DNA of 64,000 bases from the NCBI GenBank assembly GCA_018398575.1, contig JAGTXZ010000018.1, positions 2,976,001 to 3,040,000 on the forward strand, written 5' to 3'. The translations under genes and the position numbers were made by a program. The DNA comes from Ampelomyces quisqualis (lineage: Eukaryota > Ascomycota > Dothideomycetes > Pleosporales > Phaeosphaeriaceae). Positions 40,033-51,776 of this stretch are shown piece after piece; positions within the stretch are counted from its first letter, which is position 1, and every line of letters begins with the position of its first letter. Below the pieces are notes generated by a model. That model made no database searches. It worked only from the letters and a program-made list of their open reading frames with translations, and was not told the origin of the DNA.

Positions 40033-43000
40033 AACAGCAACAGGCTCAGGCACAGGCGCATGCTCAACTCGAGCAACAACGCCAACGACAGGCAGCAGTG
40101 CAACGAAATCCGAACCAGCTGCTGGGTATGCCGGGCGGCATCAACCTGCCCGCGTCCACGCAAAGTCCAGCTCCCATGCCCATGCTGAACAGGCCGATGC
40201 ATCCACCTGGGCAGCCGGGACCGCCAACACCACAGCAACAGCCACAGAATCATGTGCCTGTCATGACACCACGGCCTGGACAGCCGAACAATGATCCCCA
40301 GCAGATGAGCGCTCTGCTCCGCGAAGCACAACAAAGAGCCAATGCTGTCGCTCATTCGAATCAGCCCTTGACCGAGCATGTGCGCATGAGTATGATGCCT
40401 CAAGACCTCGAGCCACATGTCAAAGCCCAGTTGTTGAAGGTTCCGGAGCAACAATTCCGCGCAATACTACAGCAGTATGTGCAGAATGCCCGCGCCAGGG
40501 GTAACGGCATGGTGCCCTTCCCTGGCGCCCAAGTCAACCAGCCTTTCAACCCGCAGCAACCACTGCAGCCAGGCATGCCGAATCCTATGTTGAATGGTGG
40601 CAACATGGCACATCCGGGATTAAACATTGCACAACAGGTACCTGGGGCTGGACCACAGCCTGCGATGAGCCAGCGCCCGCAGCAGATTAACCCTCAGCAA
40701 CGACTGGTGAATGCGCAGCACATGTTGCGACAGAGCCCAGGTATAATCAACGCCACCGACTCGAAACCGTTCCCTTCAAATGTCGTCAATCCTCAGACCA
40801 AAGCAAACGTTCCACCAGATGTCAAGTCATGGGGTCAGCTCAAGCAATGGGCAACACAGAACCCGGGCGCCTTGGGGGTCAACATGGAGAAGCTAGTTTT
40901 ACTACAAGCTCTACACTTCCAAGATCTTGTCAGACAGGGTGGCATTGCAACTGGTGCACAGCCGTCGCCGCAAAACAACATGCCTAGCGCCTCACAGATG
41001 ACACCACAAGGACCTATGCGAACACCGCAACCGCAGCCCAACATGCCGAACATGCTTTCTATTCAGGCTACGCCTCAAGAGATCTTACAGTTGAGGCAGA
41101 AACTACAGGCGCAAGGTCAGAATGCCAATATCTCCGACGACCAGCTACGTAACTACATCATGAACCAAAAGAGGGGGAATCAGCAAAAGCAACTACAAGC
41201 GCAACAGCACGCCCAACAACAACAGCAGGCTCAACAGATGATGCTCAATCAGCAACAGCAAGCTCAGCAACGGGCTGGCCAGCAACAACAGGCTGCCGCA
41301 ATGGCATCTCAGCAACAGGCGTCGAACCGTCCACCTACTTCACATGTTCAAAGTACGCAAGCTACACCACAACCAAAGGCGGCTGCTAGGCCCCAGCAAC
41401 CACCAAAGGCTGCGCAAACCAACGGTGCGAACAAGAAGAGGCCTCTTGACGATACAGTCGATGTCACTATGGATGGCAACGCCAACAGTGCTGCCCCACA
41501 AGCCCCTGCTATGGTGCCGAACAAGTCTGGACCAGGTCTCAACTTTACTCCGGAGCAAATGTCTAAGATGACACCTGCACAACAAGCACAAATGAAGGCT
41601 CAATTACTCAAAGCTCAGGGTGCTTCCAACGCAGCGGGAAACAGGATGCCGCAACAACAGCGTTCAATGCCGAGCGCGGAAGATATCAGAGCCAGGATGA
41701 GCGACCCAGCGAGGATAAAGGCCTTCAACCAGATCATCGATGAGGTGGATAGGAGTATACCGCCCAGGCAACCTGCGGCATTGCCTCCACAATTGCGAGC
41801 GTCCATGCAAAAGTCGTTGAAGGAACAGCTGGACAAGCTGAAGAAACTGGATCAAGCTATGCGTGTATTTCACGTCTGCTACGACGGTGACGGTGGGGAC
41901 AACGAGGGCCTTCTTCGAGGAGTTGCCAAGGCTCGTGCTTTGCTATTCCAACAGATGAACCTGCAAGACGGTACTCTCCACGATCAGATCACCTTGAACG
42001 CAGAGGAATTCAAGGTTCATATGCGCACAACGCTGGGCTTCTATGCGAAGATCACACAAAAGATCTCGTCGCAACAACCATCGCAGAACGCCGGGCAACA
42101 GTCGCAACAGCCGCAGCAGCCTTTAGGAGCCAATGCACCCTTGGCTCAGCTGAATGCTGCAAATTTGAGGATTGTCGAACAGCAGCAGCGACAACAGAAG
42201 GCTCCCTCTGCCCCAACAACCGATCGCCCTCCCTTTGCGCTTGGCGATCAGTCTGCCCGCGGCGCACCCACGTATTTTGAAGGAGCGAAGCCTGTCACCA
42301 ACCTGGTCCTACCTGATAAGAAGCGCACGAAGCTTGACAACGTCAGTCAGACGTCCACGCCCGGACCAAGAGTGTCGCCTCGAATCGGTACAGGAAAAGG
42401 TCATTCTCCAGAGCTTACACGCCAGTCGCAGCCAGACAAGCAAGCACCGCAAAGACCGACGTTCCGATGCAAAGCCAGTGACTGCGAGTACTCTGTGCGT
42501 GGATTCGACACGCAAGCTGAGTTGGACTCGCACGTTGCTCAGATGCATGCGAAGATCGAGAACCCGCTTCAATTCGCACTGGACTCAATGGCGGAGCTCG
42601 TAGATGTCGATCCAAAGACGGGCGCGCCGAGAGTGGATCCCAATGCTGCGAAACGGACCGCCAAGGCAGCACCTACTGCCTCTCGTGCTGCTCATCATAT
42701 CAAGTCTGAGCATACTCCCAATGTTCCGCCAAATGCGGCAACTCCCGTTGGGACCCAAGCAGCAGCTACGCCCATGGCGCGCGTACCAACGCAGACCGGC
42801 ATGAAGAGCTCTCCGGTGACCAACTTCTTGAAGACGCCACAAACCATGGCCAAAGTTGCGACGCCCAGCACAGGTGCTCATGCAAAGGCCACGCCCACTA
42901 GCATGCCCAGACCAGCGCCCAAGGAGCACCAGCCCGTAGCCGCTGCGGAGCCTGAAAGGGAAGAGGAGCTGCAACCCCTCCTTTCCATGTCTTTGCTTGA

Positions 43001-43436
43001 CTATTCTTACGAGGACACATTTGCCGCTCTCGACGCTAACGGGCCTTTCACTGTTCTGGATCTCAAGGATGAAGATACCACTTGGGCGTTGCGGTCTCGA
43101 CCAGCCTCTCCGATAACGACTCCAGACTCATCCGCAAAAGACACGCCATCGACGCGCACGTCGGACATTTCGGAGAACGACAATTTGCACATCAACCTCG
43201 ACATGGACATGCCTGACGCGTGGGCTATGGGTATCAATGGCAGTGCTTTACCAATTGACATGCAATTGTCGGAAGACTTGCACAATCTAGGCGTCGTGCT
43301 CCCTCCAATGGACAGTGACGACATGATGCTGTTTCCCACATATGGTGACGGCATGATGGATCTCGACACGCTCGAGAAGACCATGGAAAGCATGGGCGAT
43401 TCAATCAGTATGTCTACCCTTGGGCCTGTGGTATGA
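38795..43436 (+). CDS. Glutamine-rich coactivator, probably Mediator subunit 15, with a poly-Q frameshift
   Basis: Two long frames cover one protein: 38795 to about 39968 in one frame, then from about 39969 to 43436 in the next. The switch falls in a CAA/CAG tract at a CAAAC that has one A too many. Correcting for it gives about 1546 residues. Residues about 10-100 (LAHFIQHYRSALAAGKVPPG, then a WQ..V..DR pattern and KDQYVNNIKQKL) resemble the KIX domain by which Mediator tail subunit 15 binds activators. Later come Gln/Asn/Met/Pro-rich stretches, helical blocks (RARMSDPARIKAFNQIIDEV) and a C2H2-like finger (FRCKASDCEYSV...HVAQMH). Med15 is the best guess. An acidic C-terminus (DMDMPDAW) fits a coactivator. 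Start context caccATGaa. Confidence 0.68.
39938..40043 (+). repeat. CAA/CAG microsatellite encoding poly-Gln
   Basis: About 35 Gln codons with one extra A at 39966-39968. The tract therefore reads Gln up to that point, then Thr and Ala repeats in the original frame, while Gln continues in the next frame. Confidence 0.85.
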
Positions 43437-44390
43437 TGGCGCTGTTGGAGACGCACCACTTTTGCTAGTCCTCGGACACATTATGGGGTTTGCGTTATAC
43501 TACCACTTGTACGCAAATTGTTTATTAGGGTTCGGCGTTCGAGTACGGATCAACACTGACCATGGAGTATGGGTATGTTGGCGGCATCCAGGGACAAAAT
43601 AGTTTGGTAATTGTGGGTGATGTGATGTGCGCGCACTTGTTTTGTTGCATATTTACCGCATAGTGTGGAAACATATACCCCCTTTTTCATTGTCCTTGGC
43701 CGTAACCAAAATTCATATACACTACGATTGATGTAGTCGCCGAGTTCCCACATGATGCCACGGTGATGAATGGCACACCGTGACATGGGACTTGATATCG
43801 CCACGCCACGCCACGATCGATGCAGCTCTATCCCAATCAACATGTCATCCAACACCCAGCCCCAGCGCACCACGCGCCGGTGCAAAAGCCCGCATGCAGC
43901 GGAACCACCCGGGATATGCGCTCGCTGGCCATTGGGGCCATGGTCGCGTTCCCCTGGTTTCCCCCGCCGCCGTTTGGCCCGCGAACAGCGTACTTGCTGC
44001 AGCAGCAGCAGAGCGTCCCACGAACACACGCATGCAAACGCTTGCCCCTGCGCTTCCCACCCGATAGCGCCGCAACGCACGATCCATCATCGCGCGCCAA
44101 CACTTCACTTGGGGTAGCCGGGTAGGTGGTGCATTAGATCAATGTCTACATGTCCTCGTCCCCCTTCCCCTTCCGTTGCCAGCCCAACAGCGAAACTTGA
44201 AATCTTTCCACCTTTTTTTTGGGGGGGGGGACTTCTCTTGTGGGTTAGGTAACTCTACGCATGGACGGATAGGGTTGTTTTTTCTTATCATTTTTGTTTT
44301 CCTTGTAAGGGTGCATGTGGGTAGTGGACGGAGTACTTGGGTAGACTGTATTATCCGCATGAGTGGGGTTGCATGTCGACTACATACAAC

Positions 44391-44399
44391 TACTCCGTA
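44391..44399 (-). promoter_or_regulatory. TACGGAGTA 9-mer
   Basis: Exact copy (TACTCCGTA on plus) in intergenic DNA. Confidence 0.4.
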
Positions 44400-44565
44400 C
44401 AACTACAACAACAACAATAACTGTCCTGCTTGTCCTGCGCTGACTTCCAAAAAGGGGTGACTGGGATCGGGTGGGTAGTTGATGTTGATTGCATTGACGA
44501 GAAGGCGAGGGGGGGTTAGGGGGCAGGGAAGAATTCGAGGTTCCTATTTTTTTCTTTTCTCTATA

Positions 44566-44574
44566 TACGGAGTA
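44566..44574 (+). promoter_or_regulatory. TACGGAGTA 9-mer
   Basis: Exact copy in intergenic DNA, 167 bases after the previous one and on the opposite strand. Confidence 0.4.
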
Positions 44575-45082
44575 GGACAAGCTGTTTTTTTTAGTTCGCT
44601 GTTGGGGAAAAACATGGGCTAGGGATGTTTCATGTTGGGGCGAGGCTGGATGGGGGTTAGTGAGATGGGTATTTCGGGGTGGACGAGTAGGATGGCGTGC
44701 AAGTATTTTGGGGTTTCTGATGTACGGTATGATTGTGCATGACGAGAGAGGACCGGTGTAGGGAACATGGAGTTTGTGTTTGAGGTGGATGTGAAACACG
44801 CATGGATGCATGTGTGTGTTTTTGGAGAGTGGTCACGGGACAAGGTTTGGCGGGTGTTTGGAGCAGGGTGGTGAAACGATGGGATTGCGTAGCTGAGGGT
44901 GAACAAGTGGCATTCGGCATGGCACCTGGGTCTGAAAGCGCGAGAGGAATGTGGTACAGGGTGTGAAGTGGGTCTGGGGTAGAGCAAGATGTTGCTTAGC
45001 ACGTTCTCCTGCCGTTGTTCGATCGGTTCGCCTGCCGGATCGGACATGGGGGGGGGGGGGGAGGCTCGGGGGGAGAGCCGAC

Positions 45083-45538
45083 TCAGGTGTGCTTCGCCTT
45101 TGCAACAGGCTTGAAGCCAACACCCAGCAGCAGTAGAATGCGCGTCATGGCGAGAAAGTAGACGAATGGCACGTTGCCCCAGTCAATCGCGTTCCACCGC
45201 CAGTACTGCCAATAGATGGAGACACCGACCGGTAGCACGGAATACAGGTGGCCCAGGTCGGCGAGCAGCAAGATGGCGAGGAAGCTTCGCCAGACTCTGC
45301 GCTCGGCTGTGGCGCGCAGCACGCTGGCTTCGAGCAGCCCGAGGCCCAGGTACAGATTCGCCAGCTGGGTCATGACAATGCTGGTGGAGACTGGGACCGA
45401 GGAGCCTGGAGCGCTCGCTGCGTGCGTCAAGGCTAGATACGTGGGCTGCAGGAAGTGTGCGTAGACGGCGCCGGTGACGATGGAGACGGGCTCGATCCAG
45501 AGGAAGACGAGGCGGTAGAGGGCGGGGACGCTGGCCAT
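45083..45538 (-). CDS. Small four-pass membrane protein (DUF7704-like)
   Basis: 151 residues from ATG 45538, no intron. It begins ASVPALYRLVFLWIEPVSIV, a hydrophobic segment with a central IEP motif typical of uncharacterised fungal proteins (DUF7704, from memory). Three more hydrophobic segments follow: MTQLANLYLGLGLLEASVL, WRSFLAILLLADLGHLYSV and VPFVYFLAMTRILLLLGVG. Short basic and aromatic loops lie between them (YWQYWRWNAIDWGN). The C-terminus is basic. An in-frame upstream start at 45646 would add 36 polar residues and cross a TACGGAGTA site, so I prefer the shorter form. Function unknown. Confidence 0.72.
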   Translation of the reverse strand: MASVPALYRLVFLWIEPVSIVTGAVYAHFLQPTYLALTHAASAPGSSVPVSTSIVMTQLANLYLGLGLLEASVLRATAERRVWRSFLAILLLADLGHLYSVLPVGVSIYWQYWRWNAIDWGNVPFVYFLAMTRILLLLGVGFKPVAKAKHT

Positions 45539-45597
45539 GATTGCGCGGTGCAGCGCGTTGAAGTTTGGTGTTGCGGGCGTCTGGAATGCGGAGCCAA

Positions 45598-45606
45598 TAC
45601 TCCGTA
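45598..45606 (-). promoter_or_regulatory. TACGGAGTA 9-mer
   Basis: Exact copy (TACTCCGTA on plus), 60 bases upstream of the start codon of the small membrane-protein gene and on its sense strand. Confidence 0.45.
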
Positions 45607-45798
45607 ACGGCGTTTCGCTGCAGGCAGCCCATGGGCTTTCTGCCACTTTCTGCGGCAGCTAGCAAATTGCAAATTGTCTTTCGTTGTAAGGTTCTGTTCG
45701 AATAAGAAGCCTGTGCGGCCAGCCCCGTCCCTCCCCAGCCCGACGCTCCCCAAACCCCCGTCTCTCCCTAAGCCCGAGTGTCCTGGCTGACTCCTGTG

Positions 45799-45807
45799 TA
45801 CTCCGTA
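45799..45807 (-). promoter_or_regulatory. TACGGAGTA 9-mer
   Basis: Exact copy (TACTCCGTA on plus), 130 bases upstream of the F-box/WD40 start codon. It lies in the same divergent gap as the copy at 45598. Confidence 0.45.
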
Positions 45808-45936
45808 CCCTCTGCCACTCTCTGTTCTGTTGTCCTGCCCTGCCCTGCCCGCCCTGCCCTTCCCTTCTCTCCACCCGCCCGGCCAGTCTGCCGCGCTGCA
45901 CACTCCCTACTGCATCCCTCGCTGAAGACGCCCCCC

Positions 45937-48128
45937 ATGCATCGCAGGAACTCCCTCCTGCCGTACCGCCCCAAGACCTGCTCTGCTGCCGACGCCGACA
46001 CCACCGCTCCTGCGCCCCAGGAGTGCACCATGAAGCGGACCGCTTCGCAGACTTTTGCAAACACCCACTACCTCGATGTCAAGGACTCGGGCATGGCGCT
46101 GGACGCCGTGAGTGAAGCCACCATGCCCGCCGGCGGCGCCTCGCAGCACTCTCACTCCAGCTCGCTCTCCCGCGCGCTTGGCGTCATGACGGGACAATTC
46201 ACTCGCCAGAAGAGCCGCCGCCGACTCTCCTCGTTTTCGTCCGCAACGGGCGCTCCCCGCGGCCGCCGCGGCTCCCTACAGAGTTTCATCGAGTCTCTCC
46301 CCTCGTCGTCGGCCGCCCGCAAGAACAGCAACGACCAGCTGCGCGCACCGCTGCCGCACACCGACTCGGGCATGCAGCCCTTCCACGTCCAGCCGCTGGG
46401 CCAGAAGCCCTTCTCCTTCAGGCGCTTCAACACCATGCGCCGCCGCCCACACACCTCGGGCCCTCCCGAAGGTGCCTCTTATCTCACCCCCCCTAGCGCG
46501 CCGTTTCCGTATGCTGTCGCCCCCGGAGCTGCTGCCAGGCAAGCCGCCGCCGCCGCCAACCAGGACCGCCAGAACCAGCTGCGGCGCGAGCAGGACCACA
46601 CAACCCGCTTCCTCAACGGCCTGATCCCGAGCCCAACTCTCCGCGATGACGACCTCAAGGACAACGAGAGCGGCATCGACATGACGTGTGCCTCGGACAT
46701 TGTCCGTGCCGACAGTGTGACAGAAAAGAAGATGAGTATGTCTCCCCCCCCTAGTCACTCACGTGCCCTGAGACACTGTGCTGACATGAGCTAGTCGATC
46801 CCTTTGAGCGGCTCCCGGCCGAACTAGCGACCGCCGTCCTTTCCAACCTCGACGCCAAGTCCCTCGTGAGCGCCGAGTGTGTCTCCCATGGGTGGAAAAA
46901 GCTCGCCACTTCGCCGCACGTCTGGCGCAATGTCTTCCTGCGCCAATACGAGCCCGAAGTACATGTATCGCCGGCGCCAATTCAAATGGGCGGAACGGGC
47001 ATTGGTGGGTCGTACCAGGGCCATCCCGCGCCTGGTCAGGACTGGAAGGCCATGTACGGAGCGAGGGCGGAGATCAACAAGCGGTGGAGAGCTGGCACTC
47101 CTGCTGCCATTTATCTCAACGGGCACACGGATAGCGTCTACTGCTGCCAATTCGATGAGACCAAGGCCATCACCGGTTCCCGCGACCGTACCATCCGAGT
47201 CTGGGACCTGAAGACGTATCGCTGTCTCAAGGTTTATGGTGGGCCCAACCATCGCCCAGTGACCAACACTCCTCCGCCCATGGAAGAGCGCCCGGAACGT
47301 GTCATCAGCAATCCCTCCATGAACGGAACACTCCAGGGCAACGACATCTATTGTGTCCCCGCCGACTACCATGATGCATCCATCCTGTGCTTGCAGTATG
47401 ACAACGAGATCATGGTTACTGGATCATCCGACTACACGTGCATCGTCTGGGACATCACTGGCGACGAGTTCGTGCCAATGCACCGCCTACGCGGTCACGA
47501 AGCCGGCGTTCTCGACGTATGCCTAGACGACAAGTACATCATCTCGTGTTCCAAAGACGCCATGATCAAAGTCTGGGACCGCAAAACGGGCCTCTGCATC
47601 CGCACACTCAAAGGCCACCGCGGCCCCGTCAACGCCGTCCAACTCCGCGGCAACTTCCTAGTCTCCGCCTCGGGCGACGGCGTCGCCAAGCTGTGGAATC
47701 TCGAAACCGGCGTCTCCATCAAGGACTTTCCCTCGGAAGACCGCGGCCTCGCAGCCGTCGAATTCTCCGACGACGCTAAATACGTCCTTGCTGGTGGCAA
47801 TGACCACGTCGTGTACAAATTCGACGCGTCGACCGGAAATCTCGTGCACTCCCGCGTCAAGCACGAAGGACTCGTCCGCTCGCTCTTTTTAGATGCGTTC
47901 AATGGCCGCATAGTATCCGGCTCGTATGATCAGAGCATCCAAGTAAGCGACTACGTCACGGGCATGCCGTTCGCAACGTACAAGAACTGGACGACGAGTT
48001 GGATTCTAAGTGCTAAGAGCGATTATCGCCGCGTTGTGGCGACAAGTCAGGATGGGAGGACGTTGATACTCGATTTTGGACACAAAGTGCCCGGCGCGGA
48101 CTTGTTGATTGGATCGAGCCGATCGTAA
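45937..48128 (+). CDS. F-box/WD40 protein (SCF ubiquitin-ligase receptor)
   Basis: Two exons, 45937-46735 and 46795-48128, with a 59-nt GTATGT...TAG intron, give 710 residues. The first 260 residues are Ser/Arg/Pro-rich and disordered. The F-box begins just after the splice (IDPFERLPAELATAVLSNLD, then the SLVSAECVSHGWKKLA stretch, about 267-315) and would bind Skp1. WD40 repeats follow at about 365-690, with the usual GH...D and WD pairs: LNGHTDSVYCCQFDETKAIT, SRDRTIRVWDLKTY, GSSDYTCIVWDITGD, LRGHEAGVLDVCL, SKDAMIKVWDRKTG and LKGHRGPVNAVQL. Together they form a propeller that selects substrates for ubiquitination. I can count six or seven blades. ATGs at 45937 and 46030 are both possible; the first sits after CT-rich leader. 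Confidence 0.88.
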
Positions 48129-49147
48129 TCATCTCTCTGTCTGTGCGTTGTATCATTTTTCTGTGTTGTGTTTCTTTGCATCTGCATAGCGTCTGGTATT
48201 CATTAATTTTTCGTCGTCAATACCGTTGGGCATGGGCATAGTTTTGCGGCGTAAAGTAGCGCGTTTGAATCATTCTTTCCTTTGTTTAAGACTTTGCAAT
48301 GCCGACTTGGCGAACTATCACTAGACTCTTTTTTTTTTCGCGGGCTGGACAAACTCAACTTTGACTTTTCAGGACTTTGCTTTTCTTATTTTGGAATCGG
48401 TACATTTAACTCTTTCTTGGAGGGACTTTCTCACAGTAGATATACCCACCCGATTGACCACTCTTTTAATAGACGAGCTTCACTTTGAACGACTGGTTGC
48501 TCTGCAGTTATAATCTGGTGAATTTGATCGCGCTGTGTTGTCCGACGTCTTTGGTGAGCCAGGGTGAGAGTGGGATGCCAAAAAAAACACTCCCACTAGG
48601 AGACGAAACACGATGAAACAGCATCGGAGAGAACAAATGAGGCGATGACAGCTATCAACAAACGGGCCCTGGGAACAGAATTTGAAATCGCAAAGATCAA
48701 GGGCGGCAAAGTGTGCGACGCTCGACGCTCACAGAGTCGACAGATGCCCGCTAGCAAATTCATTCCACCGCCTCACCCACCTGCGCCCACAACAGCGGTA
48801 CGCGAGGTGAAAATGTCTGCCAGTTTGTAAATGAGGTTGGTGAAGTGGAACGCGCACTGAAACGACGAGCGCGTGCCGACAACCACGCTACCGTGGCACT
48901 TTTTGGAGAGATTTCGGCTTGTGGGATTGCACAGCGTTGTTCATGAATGATGCGAGCGGTCTGGAATCATCGACTACGGCTGTATGTGTATGTCCTCCGG
49001 TTACGGAGAAGCTGTCGATGTCTGGCCGGAGATGGAAGACGGGTATTTTCAGTGCCTCGTAGAGGCTGGCGGAGAAGTACATCAGCAGCGTTAGGCAGGT
49101 TGTAACGGAGAGTCCTCCCTCTTGGAATCCCTTCAAACAGATCTAGA
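48129..49147. other. Intergenic, no gene seen
   Basis: About 1 kb, AT-rich just after the F-box gene (likely 3' UTR). T9 at about 48330 and A6 at about 48580. Short ORFs only. Confidence 0.45.
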
Positions 49148-50157
49148 CTATGGGCGTGCTTTGGGTAGAGTGTATCCCCCCATATCATCGAAGAATTTAC
49201 CACCTTTTGTCAGTGTATCCGCAATTTCCTCGCCGAGCCATTGTGTAGTGAGGGCTGTCCTTGCAGTCTCAATCTCCTTTACCAAATTTCCAGCCACCTG
49301 TACAATGTTAGCATGCTGATATAACATGGCATTCAAAGGAACCTCACCATCAAGCTATGTCCCCTCCTTTCCGGTGCCATGCTTGTTTCGACAATGGCTT
49401 TCGCAACGTCTTCGACAGTGTTTGCTGGAAGACCCCTCTTTTTCCATTCATCGGAATAGCCAGTTGTGATGTACGTTGGTGTGAAGAAAGGCGCTACGAC
49501 ATTGACACGCATGTTCAACTCGGCGGCTTTCCTTTGTGATGCGCGAGCGAGTCCGACTACACCGTGTTTGGAGGAGATGTACGAGACTACGCCGGTGCCA
49601 CCGAAATATCCAGATGTTGAAGCTATCAGTACGACGGAGCCTCTGGAGCCATCTGAGTCTGGTGCATTTGTTGACATGGAGTGCATCGCCAATCGTAGTG
49701 CTTTGGTTTGTTTAGGTATCAAACATCTAGGACGATCCATGGACTTACTGTTCATTGTGCCTTTGAGATTGACATCAACAATCTCATACGCTTCAGTCGG
49801 CTCTTTCAACTCGCCTGCGCTATCCTCCTCAAAATCAAAGAACCCTCTACTCTCCATCAGGCCAGCATTGGCGATGACCATGTCGATTTGACCGAAGCGT
49901 TTCTTTGTTTCTCTGAACAGTGCTAGCATGTCGTTCCAGCTAATGATGTTGGTTGCGTGAAACATGGCTCTACCAGGATCTGACAACGACGAGACGAGTG
50001 CTTCGGCCTTGTCTTTTGCGAATGGTAGGTCTGCAATCACGACGTTGCAGCCAGCAGAATGGTAGGAACGGATCGTTTGTGCACCGATACCACCTGCACC
50101 GCCAGTAACAATGACAGTCCTAGGCCTTCCGTTGGGTAGAATGAAGGAGTTCGACAT
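49148..50157 (-). CDS. Short-chain dehydrogenase/reductase (SDR)
   Basis: Three exons, 50157-49749, 49700-49348 and 49297-49148. Introns are 48 and 50 nt, with donors GTAAGT and GTGAGG. The product is 303 residues. The Rossmann start VIVTGGAGGIGAQT has the TGxxxGxG cofactor motif. An Asp in VVIADLPF at the end of strand 2 suggests NAD rather than NADP. Other SDR marks are IANAGL, VNLKGTMNTLRL (joined by the splice), and the catalytic Ser and YxxxK in STSGYFGG...YISSK. It resembles fungal 15-hydroxyprostaglandin dehydrogenase-like SDRs, but the substrate cannot be told. It is divergent from the carboxymuconolactone-decarboxylase-like gene, 404 bases apart. Confidence 0.88.
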
Positions 50158-50561
50158 GTTAGATTCTTCGCTAAGTTGTGGTGTTTACTCGACTGTATCG
50201 CGAACGATGGTGGTAATGGAAGTGGTGAGTAGCCACCATCGATGTACTATGTTCTCATCTCCCAAAGCACTTTCGAGAGGATTATGGCGGCACCAGATTC
50301 ACTGTCAGTACTAACGCACATAGATAGCCAAGCGGGGGATCATTGCCCACATTTCGGGGAGAGCCGATGCTTTTCCGAGGGGTGGGAAATCGTACCCCGC
50401 CAAAATAATGACGCGCGCCGGAGACGCGTCGCCATTCGCTCTTTCCTTCCAGCATAACGGTATAGCAAAACATGACACATTCCGGAAACAGGTGAAGATC
50501 ACAACCTCCTCCTCAACGTGACGAAAACTCCTCAAAAGTACCGCCGTACACGAACAGGAAA
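50158..50561. promoter_or_regulatory. Divergent promoter region of the SDR / CMD-like pair
   Basis: 404 bases between the two start codons; could co-regulate the pair. No clear operator seen. Confidence 0.4.
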
Positions 50562-51499
50562 ATGGCTAGCAACGAGCTCCCAGTACCCCACGAACCCACC
50601 GAGGATGAAGCACTTGAGCTTTTTAAAGCTGTTGAGGAAAAATTCCCTTCGAAAACACTCGGTGATGACAAGTGGTACATTCTCATGGTAAGTGTTTCTC
50701 CTGACTTATGAATTACTTCCTGATATGAGAGCAGTATGCGGCCATGGTCGGAGGCGGCCAGCCTGGGTTTGCGCCATTGCTGTACAAGCAACTCATCGAA
50801 CGTCCAGAGTACACTACTCCAGAGCAACGACAAGGATTGATGCGAAGAATAAGAGAGACTCTTTTCAAGCTTATTGTGATCATTGGGGTTTGCAAACCTT
50901 TGGAAGCTATCTTCGATATTGACGCAATTACTCGACCCGAGGATAAAGATTACAGCTTCTCGAGGTGCGTTATAGATCATCGAGCTGGAAGAGACATTCA
51001 CATCAAGCTAACGAATCACAGAGAAGGGTGGCAGTGTGATGAAGCAAACGCAAAGCGAGGATTTGCCTGGCAAGATCGACTGTACAAGCACAACCAGCAA
51101 AACATCGACAACGTTCTGGCGTCACAACGCGACTTTGGTTGGTCTCACAACCCTCTGTTGAACTACAAGTAACTGATTGGTTAGACTGGACAAGCAAGCA
51201 GATCACTTATGGACTGTACCTCTCCGACCACAGCATTCTAAACGATGTCGAAACGGAGCTCACTGTACTATCTGGCATCATGATTCAGAACTTGCCTAGG
51301 GAGACCGCATGGCATCTACGAGGAACTCGGCGCATTGGCGTGAGCAAAGAAGATGTCGAAACTATTCAGCAATGCGTATGTAGTCTGTGATTCTTGCGAA
51401 GCATGCACTGACGATGACCAGATCGAGCTGGTTGCAAAGTTCTGTGGCCTGCGTTTACACAGAGTACCTCGTGTTGCCGATATTGAGCACGAAGTGTAA
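50562..51499 (+). CDS. Carboxymuconolactone decarboxylase-like (AhpD-fold) protein
   Basis: Five exons: 50562-50687, 50735-50964, 51022-51137, 51185-51375 and 51422-51499. Introns are 46-57 nt; donors are GTAAGT, GTGCGT, GTTGGT and GTATGT. The product is 246 residues. The helical layout with MVGGGQPGFAPLLYKQLIER, RRIRETLFKLIVIIGVCKPL and SKQITYGLYLSDHSILNDVE matches fungal proteins related to carboxymuconolactone decarboxylase/AhpD. No CxxC redox motif is seen, so peroxidase-reductase activity is unlikely. At GAAGTGTAAGT an alternative splice could extend the end by about 15 residues instead of stopping at TAA. The divergent SDR and the adjacent dead transporter suggest a small catabolic locus. 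Confidence 0.68.
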
Positions 51500-51776
51500 G
51501 TTCCTGATCTGGCTCTATGCATGGTTGAAATGATGCTCGGACACAGCTCAGTAGCAAGAGAGAATCGAGGCGTGTCCAGGATGAAAGGTTGTTGAATTTC
51601 CAACCATCTGTGCATAATTCAAGACATTAGTCATAGTTCAGTATAACTAAAGAACGTGTATAATCTATTCGATCTTGACGACTCGGAAGTCAACGTGGCT
51701 AATGCGCCGTCATGCTAAGAGCGTCTGAGCGTGGAAGAAATGTATCTATGTACTGGGGGATCGATCGACACCGTGA

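Larger units (their letters stand above)
43437..45082. other. Long intergenic stretch with homopolymers
   Basis: About 1.6 kb. It holds T8 followed directly by G10 (44213-44230), a G14 run (45048-45061), two exact TACGGAGTA motifs and a GACGGAGTA near-match (44327-44335). Overlapping short ORFs at 43770-44125 in several frames show no conserved motif. Confidence 0.5.

Noticed and set aside
39861..40454. 197-codon minus-strand ORF with poly-Leu
   Set aside because: Antisense reading of the CAG/CAA tract.
43770..44125. Overlapping ORFs of 95-115 codons in several frames
   Set aside because: All frames are open by composition; no conserved motif or start context favours one.
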